A DNA stretch of 64,000 bases from Acidobacteriaceae bacterium KBS 146 (GTDB lineage Bacteria; Acidobacteriota; Terriglobia; Terriglobales; Acidobacteriaceae). The notes beneath the pieces are model-generated. The model was given only the letters and a program-made list of their open reading frames with translations. It was not told the origin of the DNA and made no database searches. Positions 17,047 through 25,291 of this stretch are shown in pieces. The position numbers were made by a program, and so were the translations under genes. The stretch spans positions 4,571,001 through 4,635,000 of the forward strand of contig JHVA01000001.1 in the NCBI GenBank assembly GCA_000688615.1. Direction: 5' to 3'. Position 1 is the first letter of the stretch. Every line of letters starts with the position of its first letter.

Positions 17047-17090
17047 TTAATCAGTCAAGGCAAACGACTTAATCAATCAAGGCAAACGAC
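17047..17090. repeat. Tandem 22-bp repeat before the methyltransferase gene
   Basis: Two adjacent 22-bp units (17047-17068 and 17069-17090) of the form TTAATCA(G/A)TCAAGGCAAACG + AC differ at one base. They end 22 bp before the methyltransferase start codon and so lie in its promoter or leader. They could be a paired regulator-binding site or a recent slippage duplication. Confidence 0.7.
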
Positions 17091-17112
17091 CAGCAGCTGA
17101 GATGATGAAGGC

Positions 17113-17721
17113 ATGGCATTAAATATTCAAGAGCAGTTTGGGCATATTGACATTTATGTTTTCGATCAAATCCTGCGAGGAAATATTGCGCCCGGAATGC
17201 GTGTTCTTGACGCTGGATGCGGGTATGGGCGCAATCTGGTCCATCTCCTGCGCGAAGGCTGCGAGATATTTGCACTTGATCTGGACCGCGATGGTGTAGA
17301 GCACGTAAGGCGGCTTTCCGCTTCGCTGGGAACCGGACTCCCCGTAGAAAATTTTCAAATTGCTCCCATCGAACACATCCCCTTCCCAGATGCCTTTGCC
17401 GATGTTGTGATCTGTAACTCTGTACTTCACTTCGCTCGAGATGAGGAGCATTTCAGGGCGATGCTGGCGGAGTTATGGCGAGTTCTAAGGCCTGGAGGAA
17501 TGCTGTTCTGCCGTCTGGGCTCGAGGATTGGCATGGAGTTCGAGCGAGTACGGGAAGGTCGGTTTTTGGTGGGAGACGGTTCAGAGTGGTTCCTGGCAGA
17601 TGAGGAAATGCTTATGGAACTCACGGAGGAGATGAACAGCGTACTGGTGGACCCACTAAAGACCACGATCGTGCAAGACTACCGCTGCATGACGACCTGG
17701 GTTCAGAGGAAACGACGCTAA
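17113..17721 (+). CDS. Class I SAM-dependent methyltransferase
   Basis: A 202-aa soluble protein. VLDAGCGYGRNL near residue 32 is motif I for S-adenosylmethionine, IFALDLDRDGVEHV supplies the acidic motif II, and FADVVICNSVLHFA is motif IV. LRPGGMLFCRLGSR closes the fold. The substrate is unknown; UbiE-like and tellurite-resistance-like enzymes look similar. It appears monocistronic, with the tandem 22-bp repeat directly upstream. Confidence 0.9.
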   Translation: MALNIQEQFGHIDIYVFDQILRGNIAPGMRVLDAGCGYGRNLVHLLREGCEIFALDLDRDGVEHVRRLSASLGTGLPVENFQIAPIEHIPFPDAFADVVICNSVLHFARDEEHFRAMLAELWRVLRPGGMLFCRLGSRIGMEFERVREGRFLVGDGSEWFLADEEMLMELTEEMNSVLVDPLKTTIVQDYRCMTTWVQRKRR

Positions 17722-17782
17722 ATGTCTCTGCCTCGGTCAACATAAGAGCGTTTATGGGGAGCTGAGCGATAGTCCCAACTAA

Positions 17783-18460
17783 CTAGTTTTGCGGATTGTC
17801 TCCAAAGGTCTCATCCAGTGCTCGCTTGTAGTCATCGGCTTCCCAGTCCTCGGGATCACTCGGCAGACCTAGCATCGCAGAGGCAGCTTCTGCCACACGC
17901 ACTTTCAGCTCTTGGGCATCAAGAAGACTGCGGAGAACGGGAAGAGCCCGAAGATCTCGTCTCTTACTGAGTCCAACAAGTGCCTCTTCGCGCACATCCT
18001 CGTCACCGTCCGCAATTCGCTCTACGAGGGCATCTCGAATTTCTGGAGAATCAGCATCGCCTTGAACCCCGAGCCCGAACACCGCCCAGTCGCGAACATC
18101 GGAGTCGTCATCGTGGGTCAAGATGAGTAAATTCGATACCGCTTCAGGGTTATTAGGGAAATGACCCAATGCGCAGGCCACGGAGCATCTCACGTTTTCG
18201 TCAGAATGCGCGGCGTAAGAGGCAATTATTGAAATCGCCGCAGGGTTGTGGAGATGTCCGAGTGCCGCTATGCCCCTGTCAAGAACCATAGGATCGTTCT
18301 CTCTCTTTAGCATCTCCACGATGAGAGAGTATGCCTCGTCTCGAAAGAGCCATTCCGCCGCGATAGAGAACACCTCTCTGCTTCCGTTGCTACGGATTTT
18401 AGAGACGACATCCCAGGGCGCCTCGTCTTCGTAATCGCCCTGCAACGTCGGAGTGGGCAC
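17783..18460 (-). CDS. HEAT-repeat protein (PBS-lyase-like repeats)
   Basis: A 225-aa soluble protein of repeating helical pairs, seen as LGHLHNPAAISIIASYAAHSDENVRCSVACALGHF and DDDSDVRDWAVFGLG and DGDEDVREEALVGLSKRRD. This D..VR..A..AL pattern defines HEAT/PBS-lyase repeats used for protein-protein contacts. No enzymatic domain is visible. It is transcribed toward the methyltransferase and may be monocistronic. A partner cannot be proposed from context. Confidence 0.85.
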   Translation of the reverse strand: MPTPTLQGDYEDEAPWDVVSKIRSNGSREVFSIAAEWLFRDEAYSLIVEMLKRENDPMVLDRGIAALGHLHNPAAISIIASYAAHSDENVRCSVACALGHFPNNPEAVSNLLILTHDDDSDVRDWAVFGLGVQGDADSPEIRDALVERIADGDEDVREEALVGLSKRRDLRALPVLRSLLDAQELKVRVAEAASAMLGLPSDPEDWEADDYKRALDETFGDNPQN

Positions 18461-18597
18461 TCACCGAGACAAGTCGCAACGCGAAATTTTACCGACTATC
18501 GCCCGCAGGCAAAAGGCAGCTAGCCGAAGCCGAGAAGAGCTTTAATCAGCTCATTCTTGGTGTTCGTTCCCTAATGCAAGATGCGTGAGGCAAATTG

Positions 18598-18783
18598 ATG
18601 TTTCTATTCTCACGACTTAAGACACTTTTTAACCGTTCTGCTTTATCCGAAGAGATTGAAGACGGGTTGAATTGTCACATTGAGATGCGGATAGCCGATA
18701 GTGTCGCCGCAGGCGTGAACCCAGATGTCGCTCGTCGGGACTTGGGTGGAAACCGGCTCGGACGTAACCGTGGATGTGTCTAG
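18598..18783 (+). pseudogene. N-terminal fragment of an ADOP-type ABC permease
   Basis: The first 45 residues, MFLFSRLKTLFNRSALSEEI... then HIEMRIADSVAAGVNPDVARRDLG, match the start of acidobacterial duplicated-orphan permeases, which begin with a Leu/Arg-rich segment and an E-I/L-x-x-H-L/I-E-M-R block followed by G.....ARR. Such proteins are about 800 aa, and here the frame stops after 61. The similarity ends near 18750, where a different coding sequence begins in another frame. I read this as a broken junction left by recombination. Confidence 0.7.
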
Positions 18784-19252
18784 CAATGACTCAGGCTCCG
18801 TTGCCGATCCTGGGGTCGGTGCCATAGCCGTTCCCCCTTCGAGTTCAAATAGTGGCTCCGGCGGAACGACGAATATCTCAAATAACGTCTATGTGTCTGT
18901 TCCCGGGGTTGGTATGCTCGGACCATCTCCTAAACAAGGGTGCGACCAAGTCGCTAGGGCTACGCAAGCAGCTATACACGCGACTGCAACAGCAGTTGGG
19001 AACATAAAGGGAACTGGGACGAAGTTGTTGGGTAGCCTAAAGGCAACAGCTCCCTATATAGGCGTTTATAGTGAAACTGGTGCAACCCTTTTGGGAGCTG
19101 GCGAAGCAGCTGCCGCGTCGGTAGGAGCTTTGCTATCCGGGGGTGCAGAAGCAATTGGCTCTGCCACTGCTGCCTATGCTGTAAGGACTGGCGTTGTTGA
19201 TTTTTATAAACAGATGACCGATCCAATTAATGGCTGTCCGATTAACCCATGA
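18725..19252 (+). CDS. Unrecognised Gly/Ala/Ser-rich protein
   Basis: A 175-aa reading frame beginning inside the permease remnant. It is rich in Gly, Ala, Ser and Thr, with low-complexity stretches (SSSNSGSGGTTNISNN; GAGEAAAASVGALLSGGAEAIGSATAAYA) and two cysteines, at GCDQ and NGCPIN. It could be the C-terminal tail of a longer surface or Rhs-like protein cut at the junction, because such tails are often Gly/Ala-rich and followed by a small coupled gene. Its stop overlaps the next start (ATGA). I recognise no family. Base composition is more A/T-rich than in the flanking core genes. Confidence 0.5.
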   Translation: MSLVGTWVETGSDVTVDVSSNDSGSVADPGVGAIAVPPSSSNSGSGGTTNISNNVYVSVPGVGMLGPSPKQGCDQVARATQAAIHATATAVGNIKGTGTKLLGSLKATAPYIGVYSETGATLLGAGEAAAASVGALLSGGAEAIGSATAAYAVRTGVVDFYKQMTDPINGCPINP

Positions 19253-19668
19253 AAATGAGATTCTCTAAACGTAATTTGCTGTTGTCGTTAGGGGCTATTT
19301 GTGGCGTGACTGCGACGCTCATCAATAATTATTTCGCAGATAACCGGCTAGCCTTCGCCCAAATGGTTCTCTGGACGGTATTGGTATTTGGAATCGTAAC
19401 GATCCAAGCTGGCAAGAGTTTGTGGCGGCCCCGGCAACTTTGTGTGGCTTTGGCGTTGCTGTTTTTTCATATTATTGGGCTGATGAAATTTGCGGATCGG
19501 TTTCCGCTCGATAACATGATTGTCGGCTTCGGCGGGATGGGAGTTGAAGTTGCAGTTCTAATACTTCTTTATGTTCGCATTGGGCAGAGTGTGGATCCCA
19601 AGGGCCCGTACGGCCTAACGGATGCGGAAATCAGCGAACGAGCAATAAAACATGGCCGCCTCAAGTAA
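19249..19668 (+). CDS. Small four-helix membrane protein, unknown function
   Basis: A 139-aa protein whose start overlaps the previous stop by 4 nt (ATGA), so the two genes are translationally coupled. Hydrophobic segments are visible at about residues 8-27, 35-53, 63-80 and 88-110, followed by a polar tail ending GLTDAEISERAIKHGRLK. No catalytic motif is visible. A helper or immunity-like partner of the upstream protein is possible from position alone. It belongs to the A/T-richer mobile-looking block. Confidence 0.6.
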   Translation: MKMRFSKRNLLLSLGAICGVTATLINNYFADNRLAFAQMVLWTVLVFGIVTIQAGKSLWRPRQLCVALALLFFHIIGLMKFADRFPLDNMIVGFGGMGVEVAVLILLYVRIGQSVDPKGPYGLTDAEISERAIKHGRLK

Positions 19669-19708
19669 TCTCTACGCTATGGGTTCAATTGAGCGGTAAA
19701 TTATCGCC

Positions 19709-20019
19709 TTGGTCGCTAAGAAGAGTTGCAGACCGGGAAGCAGCATTATTCAGGGAAAAGACCTTTTATCGCTCGGCATAGATGGGGATGATGCCGTCGA
19801 ACTGGTCGACGACGTGTGCAAGCAGTACGACGTTCCTGCGAAGAAAATCGTCTGAACGAGTACATCGGTCCTGAGGGGGCAGGTCTATTCAATCACTTTC
19901 TTTATGCCTTCAGCGGAAAGAACAAGAGCGATCAGGAGCGCCGAGATCTGCACATACGGGACCTCGTCAAGGCAGCATCATCGTTGGTTTCATTGCCCGT
20001 CGAACTTCAGTGGTTCTAG
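19709..20019 (+). pseudogene. Frameshifted DUF1493 (acyl-carrier-like) gene
   Basis: Frame 1 (from about TTG 19709) reads DLLSLGIDGDDAVELVDDVCKQYDVPAKKIV and stops at 19855. The next frame reads EYIGPEGAGLFNHFLYAF and then HIRDLVKAASS, ending at 20019. Together they reproduce the DUF1493 order: a GIDGDDA.EL....F.V motif, a YF.PEG middle and a DL..A end. A one-base shift near 19850 breaks the gene. DUF1493 proteins look like acyl carriers and occur near toxin/immunity loci. It is nonfunctional unless the shift is a sequencing error. Confidence 0.68.
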
Positions 20020-20245
20020 CGACAGCCTCCGGCCTCAAAATCAACAACTTCTTCTTTACGTTGCATTTGGGCCCCTTGTAAGGTAGTCACTGGAAGTTTG
20101 GTGCTATTGGGCACGGATTCCGTTGCTTTGGGCTGCTACCGCTTGCGCTTCTACTTCCCTAGCAAAAGCTGTATAAACATTGGTGTTTGTAACAGTTTGC
20201 ATCTTCTTGCGCTCGTCTGCCGAAACCTGCAAAATTGCCTCAAAA

Positions 20246-20306
20246 GGGACTTAAAATCCGCAGACCTTAACCGGTCGTGGGGGTTCAAGTCCCCCTCCGG
20301 GCACCA
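20246..20306 (+). other. 3' fragment of tRNA-Leu(UAA), probable att site
   Basis: The stretch carries an anticodon loop CTTAAAA (anticodon TAA), a variable arm, a perfect T arm GGGGG-TTCAAGT-CCCCC and the acceptor 3' strand TCCGGGCACCA. No D arm or 5' acceptor strand (expected GCCCGGA) lies upstream, so it is not a working tRNA. Fragments from the anticodon to CCA are typical of the duplicated att end made by tyrosine integrases. A truncated integrase begins 112 bp downstream. Confidence 0.8.
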
Positions 20307-20417
20307 TATAATCAACGGCAAATCAAGAATTTATGGGATGATCTCGACGTAAATCATCGTAAGCCCTCGACGTTAAAAAACACCTTGGTGCTATTAGGTG
20401 CTATAGGGAGGGCGGCG

Positions 20418-20798
20418 ATGGTGGGTACAAAAACGGGTGAGCAGCAAAATCTGTGTGGTGTATTCGAGAAGGAGCTAGGCTCGAACATCTGGTGGATTCG
20501 CTACACCGACGGCGTAGGCAAATACAAGCGAGAGAAAGTTGGAAGGCGTGGCGATGCAGTAGCCCTCTACCAAAACCGCAAGAGTGAAGCCCGTCTCGGG
20601 GTGAAGATGCCCGATAACATTCGGCATAGGGGCGTGATCCTCAAGGACCCTGCAGATGCCATTCTGATCTACATCGGAAAAAAAGACTACAAAGACAAGC
20701 GAAACGTGACCGCCCGACTTAAAAGGCTCGCTGCATCCACTCTCCCCGCAATGCGCGCAGCGAAGATCAACCGCATCACCGCCTTGCGCGGCGACTAA
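20418..20798 (+). pseudogene. Truncated tyrosine integrase (N-terminal part)
   Basis: Start ATG 20418 has AGGGAGG 5 nt ahead. The 126-aa product opens with a short arm-type DNA-binding region (GVFEKELGSNIWWIRYTDGVGKYKREKVGRRGDAVALYQNRKSEA) and then the beginning of the SAM-like core-binding domain (KDPADAILIYI...). This is characteristic of acidobacterial phage-type integrases. The catalytic domain with R...HxxR...Y is missing, so it is a remnant about one third of full size. Its position just after the tRNA-Leu 3' fragment is where an integrase gene is expected. Confidence 0.8.
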
Positions 20799-20853
20799 AC
20801 AGAGCCGCGTCGAAAGCCTGACGCGAAAGGCTTAATGTGAAGAGGAGGAGATC

Positions 20854-21249
20854 TTGGTCCACAGGGAAAATCAGCCACTGAGATTAGCGATTACGGATTG
20901 CAGGCTCGATCGCCAGAGCTTTGTTCCCCTGTATAGGCAGATCAAGGATCTCGTACTGGATCGCATTGAACACGGTGACCTCGCCACCGGCGATCTGATT
21001 CCCTCGGAGACACAGCTTGGGGCGGCATTTAAAGTCAGCCGCCTAACTGTGAGACAGGCTCTTTACGAGCTTCGCGTGGAAGGTTACATCATTCGCGAGA
21101 AGTGTCGCGGCACATTGTTGGAGGGGCTGCAGCCTCGCTGCATGTTGTCAGAGACTGCGAAGTGCGCTTCTAGTAAAACTGAAGGGCGCGGGATGTCGGC
21201 TTGTGATAAATCGCCAATGCACTCATCCAGAAGCGGATGGTTCTCGTAA
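20854..21249 (+). pseudogene. GntR-type HTH protein, effector domain lost
   Basis: From TTG 20854 (AGGAGGAG upstream) the first 85 residues form a clear GntR winged helix: SFVPLYRQIKDLVLDRIEHGDL, then PSETQLGAAFKVSRLTVRQALYELRVEGYIIREKCRGT. After about residue 90 the sequence no longer resembles a UTRA or FCD domain and ends at 131 aa in Ser/Lys-rich text. Full GntR/HutC regulators are about 240 aa. I read it as a truncation next to the integrase remnant. It might still bind DNA if expressed. Confidence 0.7.
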
Positions 21250-21428
21250 ATCATCGCGGACTTTTTGAAGGTTTTCTCTTCCAGCCGCGCTCGCGACGTA
21301 CCGCGAGCTGCAGAGGGTCAGCAGCATGAGTCCATATAAACTCGCTTGCGGGAAGCAGTGTATTGCTGACGCTATGCCGACTTATGAGGAGTGATCTGTA
21401 TCTCATCGGCCCGTTTGTCATCACACCC

Positions 21429-22370
21429 CTACCTCATTTGATCGCGGTTTTTCATCATGCGTGTTGGGTTTGTCTGCGATCCAAGTCCGCCCTTGGTCAG
21501 TTCTTCCGCCCGGAATAGAAATCTTTTGAGCAGCGGAGAGGTGTTCGATTTGTTGTATCCCATTACCAGATCGATCGTAGGAGGCTCGCCGTGCAAAGAC
21601 CGAGCGATTACCGATGGGAGCAAAGAATTTTGGACATAGATGGGGACGAGGGTGAAACCGCCTGTAGACGCGACCAGCGACATTCCGCCGGACAGCGTTT
21701 CCGCATCGTAGGTCTGTCGCAATTGGATACCAACCTTCGCAGCGTATTGCTCGATCACGCTTTTCAGCACGGGAGAGGCGCGCGCGGTACTGATAAAGTC
21801 CTCATGACAGATATCTTCTGGCCGGATGGACTTGTGCCGGGCCAAACGGTGGCGAGCGGGCAGGATAACGATCAGAGGCTCCTTGGCGAAGAGCTTGAAA
21901 TCCAGGCCGGCGGTGCGGGCCTCGCGCCGCAGCAGCGCGGCATCAATCTCTCCCTGCATCAGCGCAGTGGCAAGTTCAGGGGACGATTTCGTAGTGATGG
22001 TGACGTCGATATCCGGCGCCTCTTCGCGCAGGATTCGCAGGACAGATGAGAGCCAGATCACTTCCTGCCCTGGTAGGAAACCGAGGCTGAAGCCAGGTTT
22101 GTGGGGTCGTTCGGTGTTGCGCGCCGCTTCGCATGCGACATCGATCTGCATGAGCGCCAGGCGCGCATGATCGAGGAAGACTCTGCCTGCTGCAGTGAGC
22201 TCGATGCCACGCGCTTTTCGTTCCAGCAACTTCACACCGAGCTCAAGTTCGAGATCGCGAATCTGACGGCTGAGTGAGGGTTGTGACGTATGCAGCCTTC
22301 GCTCAGCTGCTTGCAAGAGGCTGCCTTCCTCTGCTACCGCGATGAAATAACGGAGATGGCGAAGCTCCAT
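21429..22370 (-). CDS. LysR-type transcriptional regulator
   Basis: A 313-aa protein from MELRHLRYFIAVAEEGSLLQAAERRLHTSQPSLSRQIRDLE, the textbook LysR HTH. I choose ATG (complement of 22368-22370) and not the upstream start of a 353-aa frame because LysR proteins begin exactly at this motif. The rest is the two-lobed effector domain (GFSLGFLPGQEVIWLSSVL; IDAALLRREAR; MSLVASTGGFTLVPIYV). It is divergent from the alpha/beta hydrolase gene with 132 bp between them, the usual layout for a LysR regulator and its target. The inducer is unknown. Confidence 0.93.
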   Translation of the reverse strand: MELRHLRYFIAVAEEGSLLQAAERRLHTSQPSLSRQIRDLELELGVKLLERKARGIELTAAGRVFLDHARLALMQIDVACEAARNTERPHKPGFSLGFLPGQEVIWLSSVLRILREEAPDIDVTITTKSSPELATALMQGEIDAALLRREARTAGLDFKLFAKEPLIVILPARHRLARHKSIRPEDICHEDFISTARASPVLKSVIEQYAAKVGIQLRQTYDAETLSGGMSLVASTGGFTLVPIYVQNSLLPSVIARSLHGEPPTIDLVMGYNKSNTSPLLKRFLFRAEELTKGGLGSQTNPTRMMKNRDQMR

Positions 22371-22502
22371 GATGGCCCCCATATATGCCTCACAAGCATA
22401 GCTCAAGCAAGCAAAGTATTTGTACATGCTTACGTCTGCCGCGAAGCTATAGCCACCAGACAAGAACTTGGTGTCTGGAATTCGAATCACAGGAGTATCA
22501 AC

Positions 22503-23207
22503 ATGTCACCCCAAAACAAACCAACCATTGTTTTTTGCCACGGCATCTGGGCAGATGGCTCTTGCTTCAGCAAGGTCATCCCACCATTGCAGGCGGACGG
22601 CTACGAGGTCATCGCAGTTCAATACAGTCTGGAGTCATTCGAAGAGGACGTGGCTATGGTCAAACGCACGCTCAATCGCGTTGGCACTCCTGTTCTGCTC
22701 GTCGGACACTCCTATGGCGGCGCCACCATCACCGCTTCGGGAGTCGATGATCGAGTAGCGGGCCTCGTCTACATCGGAGCGGTCGCGCCCGATGTCGGCG
22801 AGACGGTTCAGGACCAGCTCGATAAATATCCCTCGGATATCTTCTCTCGCGTCGAGGTCGCTGATGGGTATGCCTGGATGCTTCCTAATGGGACCGAGTT
22901 CTTCTGCGGAGACCTTTCCGCGGAGGAGCAGAAGCTTGTGTGGGCCACTCATTTTCCCCCTCACGCCGATCTCTTTACGCAGCAGAAGCTCCAGAGCACA
23001 CCTTGGAAGTCAAAACCAAGCTGGTATATTTTGTGCCTACAAGACCACACCGTGCACCCCGATCTCCAGCGCTGGGTCTCCAAGCGAATGGGGGCGACCG
23101 TAACCGAGGTGGAGAGCAGCCATGTACCAATGCTTTCTAAGCCGGAGCTAGTCATCGAGGTGATTCGTAAGGCTGCGAAGGCAATTCAACAGAAGACGGC
23201 GGAGTAA
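22503..23207 (+). CDS. Alpha/beta hydrolase (intact copy)
   Basis: A 234-aa soluble hydrolase starting at ATG 22503 (AGGAG 8 nt ahead). TIVFCHGIWADGS forms the oxyanion loop, VGHSYGGATI carries the nucleophile serine, CLQDHTVHPD the acid and SSHVPMLSKP the catalytic histidine. It resembles salicylate-esterase/methylketone-synthase-like small hydrolases common in soil bacteria. It is divergent from LysR and followed by a hairpin terminator, so it is a single-gene unit. A decayed homologous copy lies at 63.0-63.25 kb. Confidence 0.9.
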   Translation: MSPQNKPTIVFCHGIWADGSCFSKVIPPLQADGYEVIAVQYSLESFEEDVAMVKRTLNRVGTPVLLVGHSYGGATITASGVDDRVAGLVYIGAVAPDVGETVQDQLDKYPSDIFSRVEVADGYAWMLPNGTEFFCGDLSAEEQKLVWATHFPPHADLFTQQKLQSTPWKSKPSWYILCLQDHTVHPDLQRWVSKRMGATVTEVESSHVPMLSKPELVIEVIRKAAKAIQQKTAE

Positions 23208-23227
23208 CGCGTTTCCAATTCTGCCCG

Positions 23228-23258
23228 GCGGACAGACCGTCCTCAGACGGTCGTCCGC
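23228..23258 (+). terminator. Hairpin terminator after the hydrolase
   Basis: GCGGACAGACCGTC (23228-23241) pairs with GACGGTCGTCCGC (23246-23258), with one bulge, around a CTCA loop, 20 bp after the stop. There is no real T-run, so it may be a Rho-assisted or RNA-stabilising hairpin. Confidence 0.6.
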
Positions 23259-23942
23259 TGCTGTATGGATGTATAAGATTCCCGTGCCTTGATGGGCCAG
23301 ATATTCGGGAAGTCGTGTATCCGTTGGATAAGCCCTGGTAAACGCTCTTCTCGCGAGTGCTTCGTTCTGTACGAAGGCTCAATGAGTGCATTGCCCTGTT
23401 ATCGTCAACCGACCATCCGGAGCGTTGATTTCGGCAGACTACAAGCCGATTTATCGTTACAAGTAGTGCAGTCTTTCCTCGGTCATAGCCGATCGAGGAA
23501 GCGTACTGCAGCCACCCAGTCTCAATCGTAGCTGGAAATTGCAGCGAGCTTGCTTGGCCTCATGACATTTGCAGAACTGTCTCTTCACTGAGTGGAGGAT
23601 CATCAGAATCACCGATGATAAATTCTTCAGAGCGCGCTCTTGCTTTGATTGAAACTCTCGTCTGGTCGTGTTGGGGGGCGTCGGATTCCAAATCATACGT
23701 AGTTCTTCCTCTGTCTCTTCAAGTTAAATCTCTTCCTCACTTGCAACTATCTCGTAGCAAGCATCCGAGTCGATCGGAATATCCCTGCCGCCGTTATCGT
23801 ATGGGCGCATCGCTTTCACTTCTCCCTTCGGTTGCTTGCCTGTTATCAAAACTAATGCCGGAGACTCCATGGCGGCTGATGCAATGAGGACCAACCTCAA
23901 TTTGAGACAGTGTCCTTGGACTATTTTTCCGAGCACATTATT
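23259..23942. other. Gene-free stretch
   Basis: About 680 bp without a recognisable gene, RNA or repeat. Short open frames here on both strands have no family motif and no good ribosome site. The only signal is the ECF-type promoter at its right end. Confidence 0.5.
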
Positions 23943-23972
23943 TGTCACATTCTGGAGGGCTGTCCTGTCATA
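23943..23972 (+). promoter_or_regulatory. ECF41-type promoter 1 (Rieske/TMEM175 genes)
   Basis: TGTCACA (23943-23949), a 16-nt spacer and TGTCATA (23966-23972), about 65 bp before the Rieske start. It shares the string AGGGCTG in the spacer and both boxes with the promoter at 25195. It resembles ECF41 targets (TGTCACA at -35, CGTC at -10, as I recall them). Confidence 0.65.
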
Positions 23973-24036
23973 GGAGCAGACAGGATGTGACTCCGCGTCA
24001 TGCGATCGCACGTCAATCACAATGGAAAGGCAAATA

Positions 24037-24387
24037 ATGCAGACCAATTCGCCACAGACGCACTCCGCAGACTCTTCCGCCCGATCTGACGTTCTCAAAG
24101 ACAATCAGTTTCGCGTGGACGCGGTGCACCCTGGTTCAGCCTTGCTAGTCGGAGATACGGCAGTATTTGCCCTTGCAGGCCATTTCTGTGCCACACAGGC
24201 CAAATGCTCCCATAAGCAAGGTCCGCTGAACGAAGGCAAACTCGATGGATCAACTGTCACGTGCCCGTGGCATGGTTCTCAGTTCAACGTATGCACAGGC
24301 ACCGTATTGCAAGGGCCGGCAGTCGATCCGCTCAAAACTTACCGCGTGACGGTAGACGGCGAAATGGGATGTGTAGAGCCCGCGTAG
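24037..24387 (+). CDS. Rieske-type [2Fe-2S] ferredoxin
   Basis: A 116-aa protein from ATG 24037 (GGAAAGG upstream; ATG 24022 is an alternative without a ribosome site). CSHKQGPL and CPWHGSQF supply the C-x-H and C-x-x-H cluster ligands, separated by 16 residues, as in nitrite-reductase small-subunit and dioxygenase-type ferredoxins. It would carry single electrons in the cytoplasm. It is followed 29 bp later by a TMEM175-type channel gene and preceded by an ECF-type promoter, so it may serve a detoxification or stress role. No dedicated oxygenase is adjacent. Confidence 0.9.
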   Translation: MQTNSPQTHSADSSARSDVLKDNQFRVDAVHPGSALLVGDTAVFALAGHFCATQAKCSHKQGPLNEGKLDGSTVTCPWHGSQFNVCTGTVLQGPAVDPLKTYRVTVDGEMGCVEPA

Positions 24388-24416
24388 CTAAAACGCGTAA
24401 AGACACGGGAGGCTAG

Positions 24417-25004
24417 ATGACCACGGCCAGAATGGAAGCGTTCAGCGACGGAGTGATCGCGATCATTATCACGATCATGGTTCTCGAAATGAAGATTCCG
24501 CATGGCGACGGCCTGAAGGAGTTGAGGCCGTTGCTGCCTGTGTTTCTCAGCTACGTTCTGAGTTTCTTTTACGTCGGCATTTACTGGAACAATCACCATC
24601 ACATGTTGCACGCCTGCACCGCTGTCACCGGTTCAGTACTTTGGGCCAACCTGCACTTGCTGTTCTGGCTGTCGTTATTTCCGTTCACCACTGGGTGGAT
24701 GGGAGAAAACCATTTCACCGCAATGCCGACCGCGCTCTATGGTGTTGTGTTGCTGATGGCTGCCATTGCCTACTACCTCCTCCAGAAGGTGATTATCCAA
24801 ACACAAGGACAGGACTCGATCTTAAAGAAAGCGATTGGGCGCGACTGGAAGGGCAAACTATCGCCAGTGCTATATATCGCAGCGATCGTTGCTACTCTGC
24901 GTGCCTCTTGGATTGCTCAGGCGATTCTCGTTATAGCCGCCTTGATCTGGCTGATTCCAGACCGGCGCATCGAAAAACGCCTTGCTAGCTCTCGCGAACC
25001 ATAG
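24417..25004 (+). CDS. TMEM175-family (DUF1211) potassium channel protein
   Basis: A 195-aa membrane protein with about six hydrophobic helices. It opens with RMEAFSDGVIAIIITIMVLEMKIP, and the FSD motif in the first helix is the signature of prokaryotic TMEM175 channels, whose first-helix hydrophobic residues line the K+ pore. Length is normal for the one-repeat bacterial form, which works as a tetramer. It is co-transcribed with the Rieske gene (29-bp gap). The physiological reason for this pairing is unclear. Confidence 0.9.
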   Translation: MTTARMEAFSDGVIAIIITIMVLEMKIPHGDGLKELRPLLPVFLSYVLSFFYVGIYWNNHHHMLHACTAVTGSVLWANLHLLFWLSLFPFTTGWMGENHFTAMPTALYGVVLLMAAIAYYLLQKVIIQTQGQDSILKKAIGRDWKGKLSPVLYIAAIVATLRASWIAQAILVIAALIWLIPDRRIEKRLASSREP

Positions 25005-25194
25005 AGCGAGGATGGATGAGTTCATCACATCAGTCAGAAACCATGGCCATTGCTGCGGACAATCGTCATTTGCCGAGACTCGGCTACCAACTGCATCCCA
25101 ATCTTCTTGAACGAATCCCGAGCGTAGAAATTTAGACCAAGCGCCGCTCTGATTTGTGACACCTAATGCCTAGATTTATTGAGAACGATTTCGT

Positions 25195-25224
25195 TGTCAC
25201 AGTTACGAGGGCTGACTTGTCATA
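25195..25224 (+). promoter_or_regulatory. ECF41-type promoter 2 (MBL-fold hydrolase)
   Basis: TGTCACA (25195-25201), a 16-nt spacer and TGTCATA (25218-25224), 67 bp before the MBL-fold start. The arrangement and distance match promoter 1. Confidence 0.65.
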
Positions 25225-25291
25225 GTAGGCAAGGGTGCGAGTGGGCGCGCCGTTTATCACTCACATCGATCAAGAATTGAAAGGGAAATTT

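Noticed and set aside
16946..17050. 34-aa frame MVDRISILTICD between response regulator and methyltransferase
   Set aside because: No family support or clear ribosome site, and it runs into the tandem repeat.
18660..18700. TGTCACA with a spacer inside the ADOP fragment
   Set aside because: It lies in former coding sequence, and the -10 position (CGATAGT) lacks the GTC core.
20098..20352. 84-aa frame covering the tRNA-Leu fragment
   Set aside because: It reads through the tRNA 3' end and has no protein motif; the tRNA explanation is better.
23289..23531. 80-aa plus-strand open frame after the hydrolase
   Set aside because: No ribosome site, no family motif and odd composition; probably chance.
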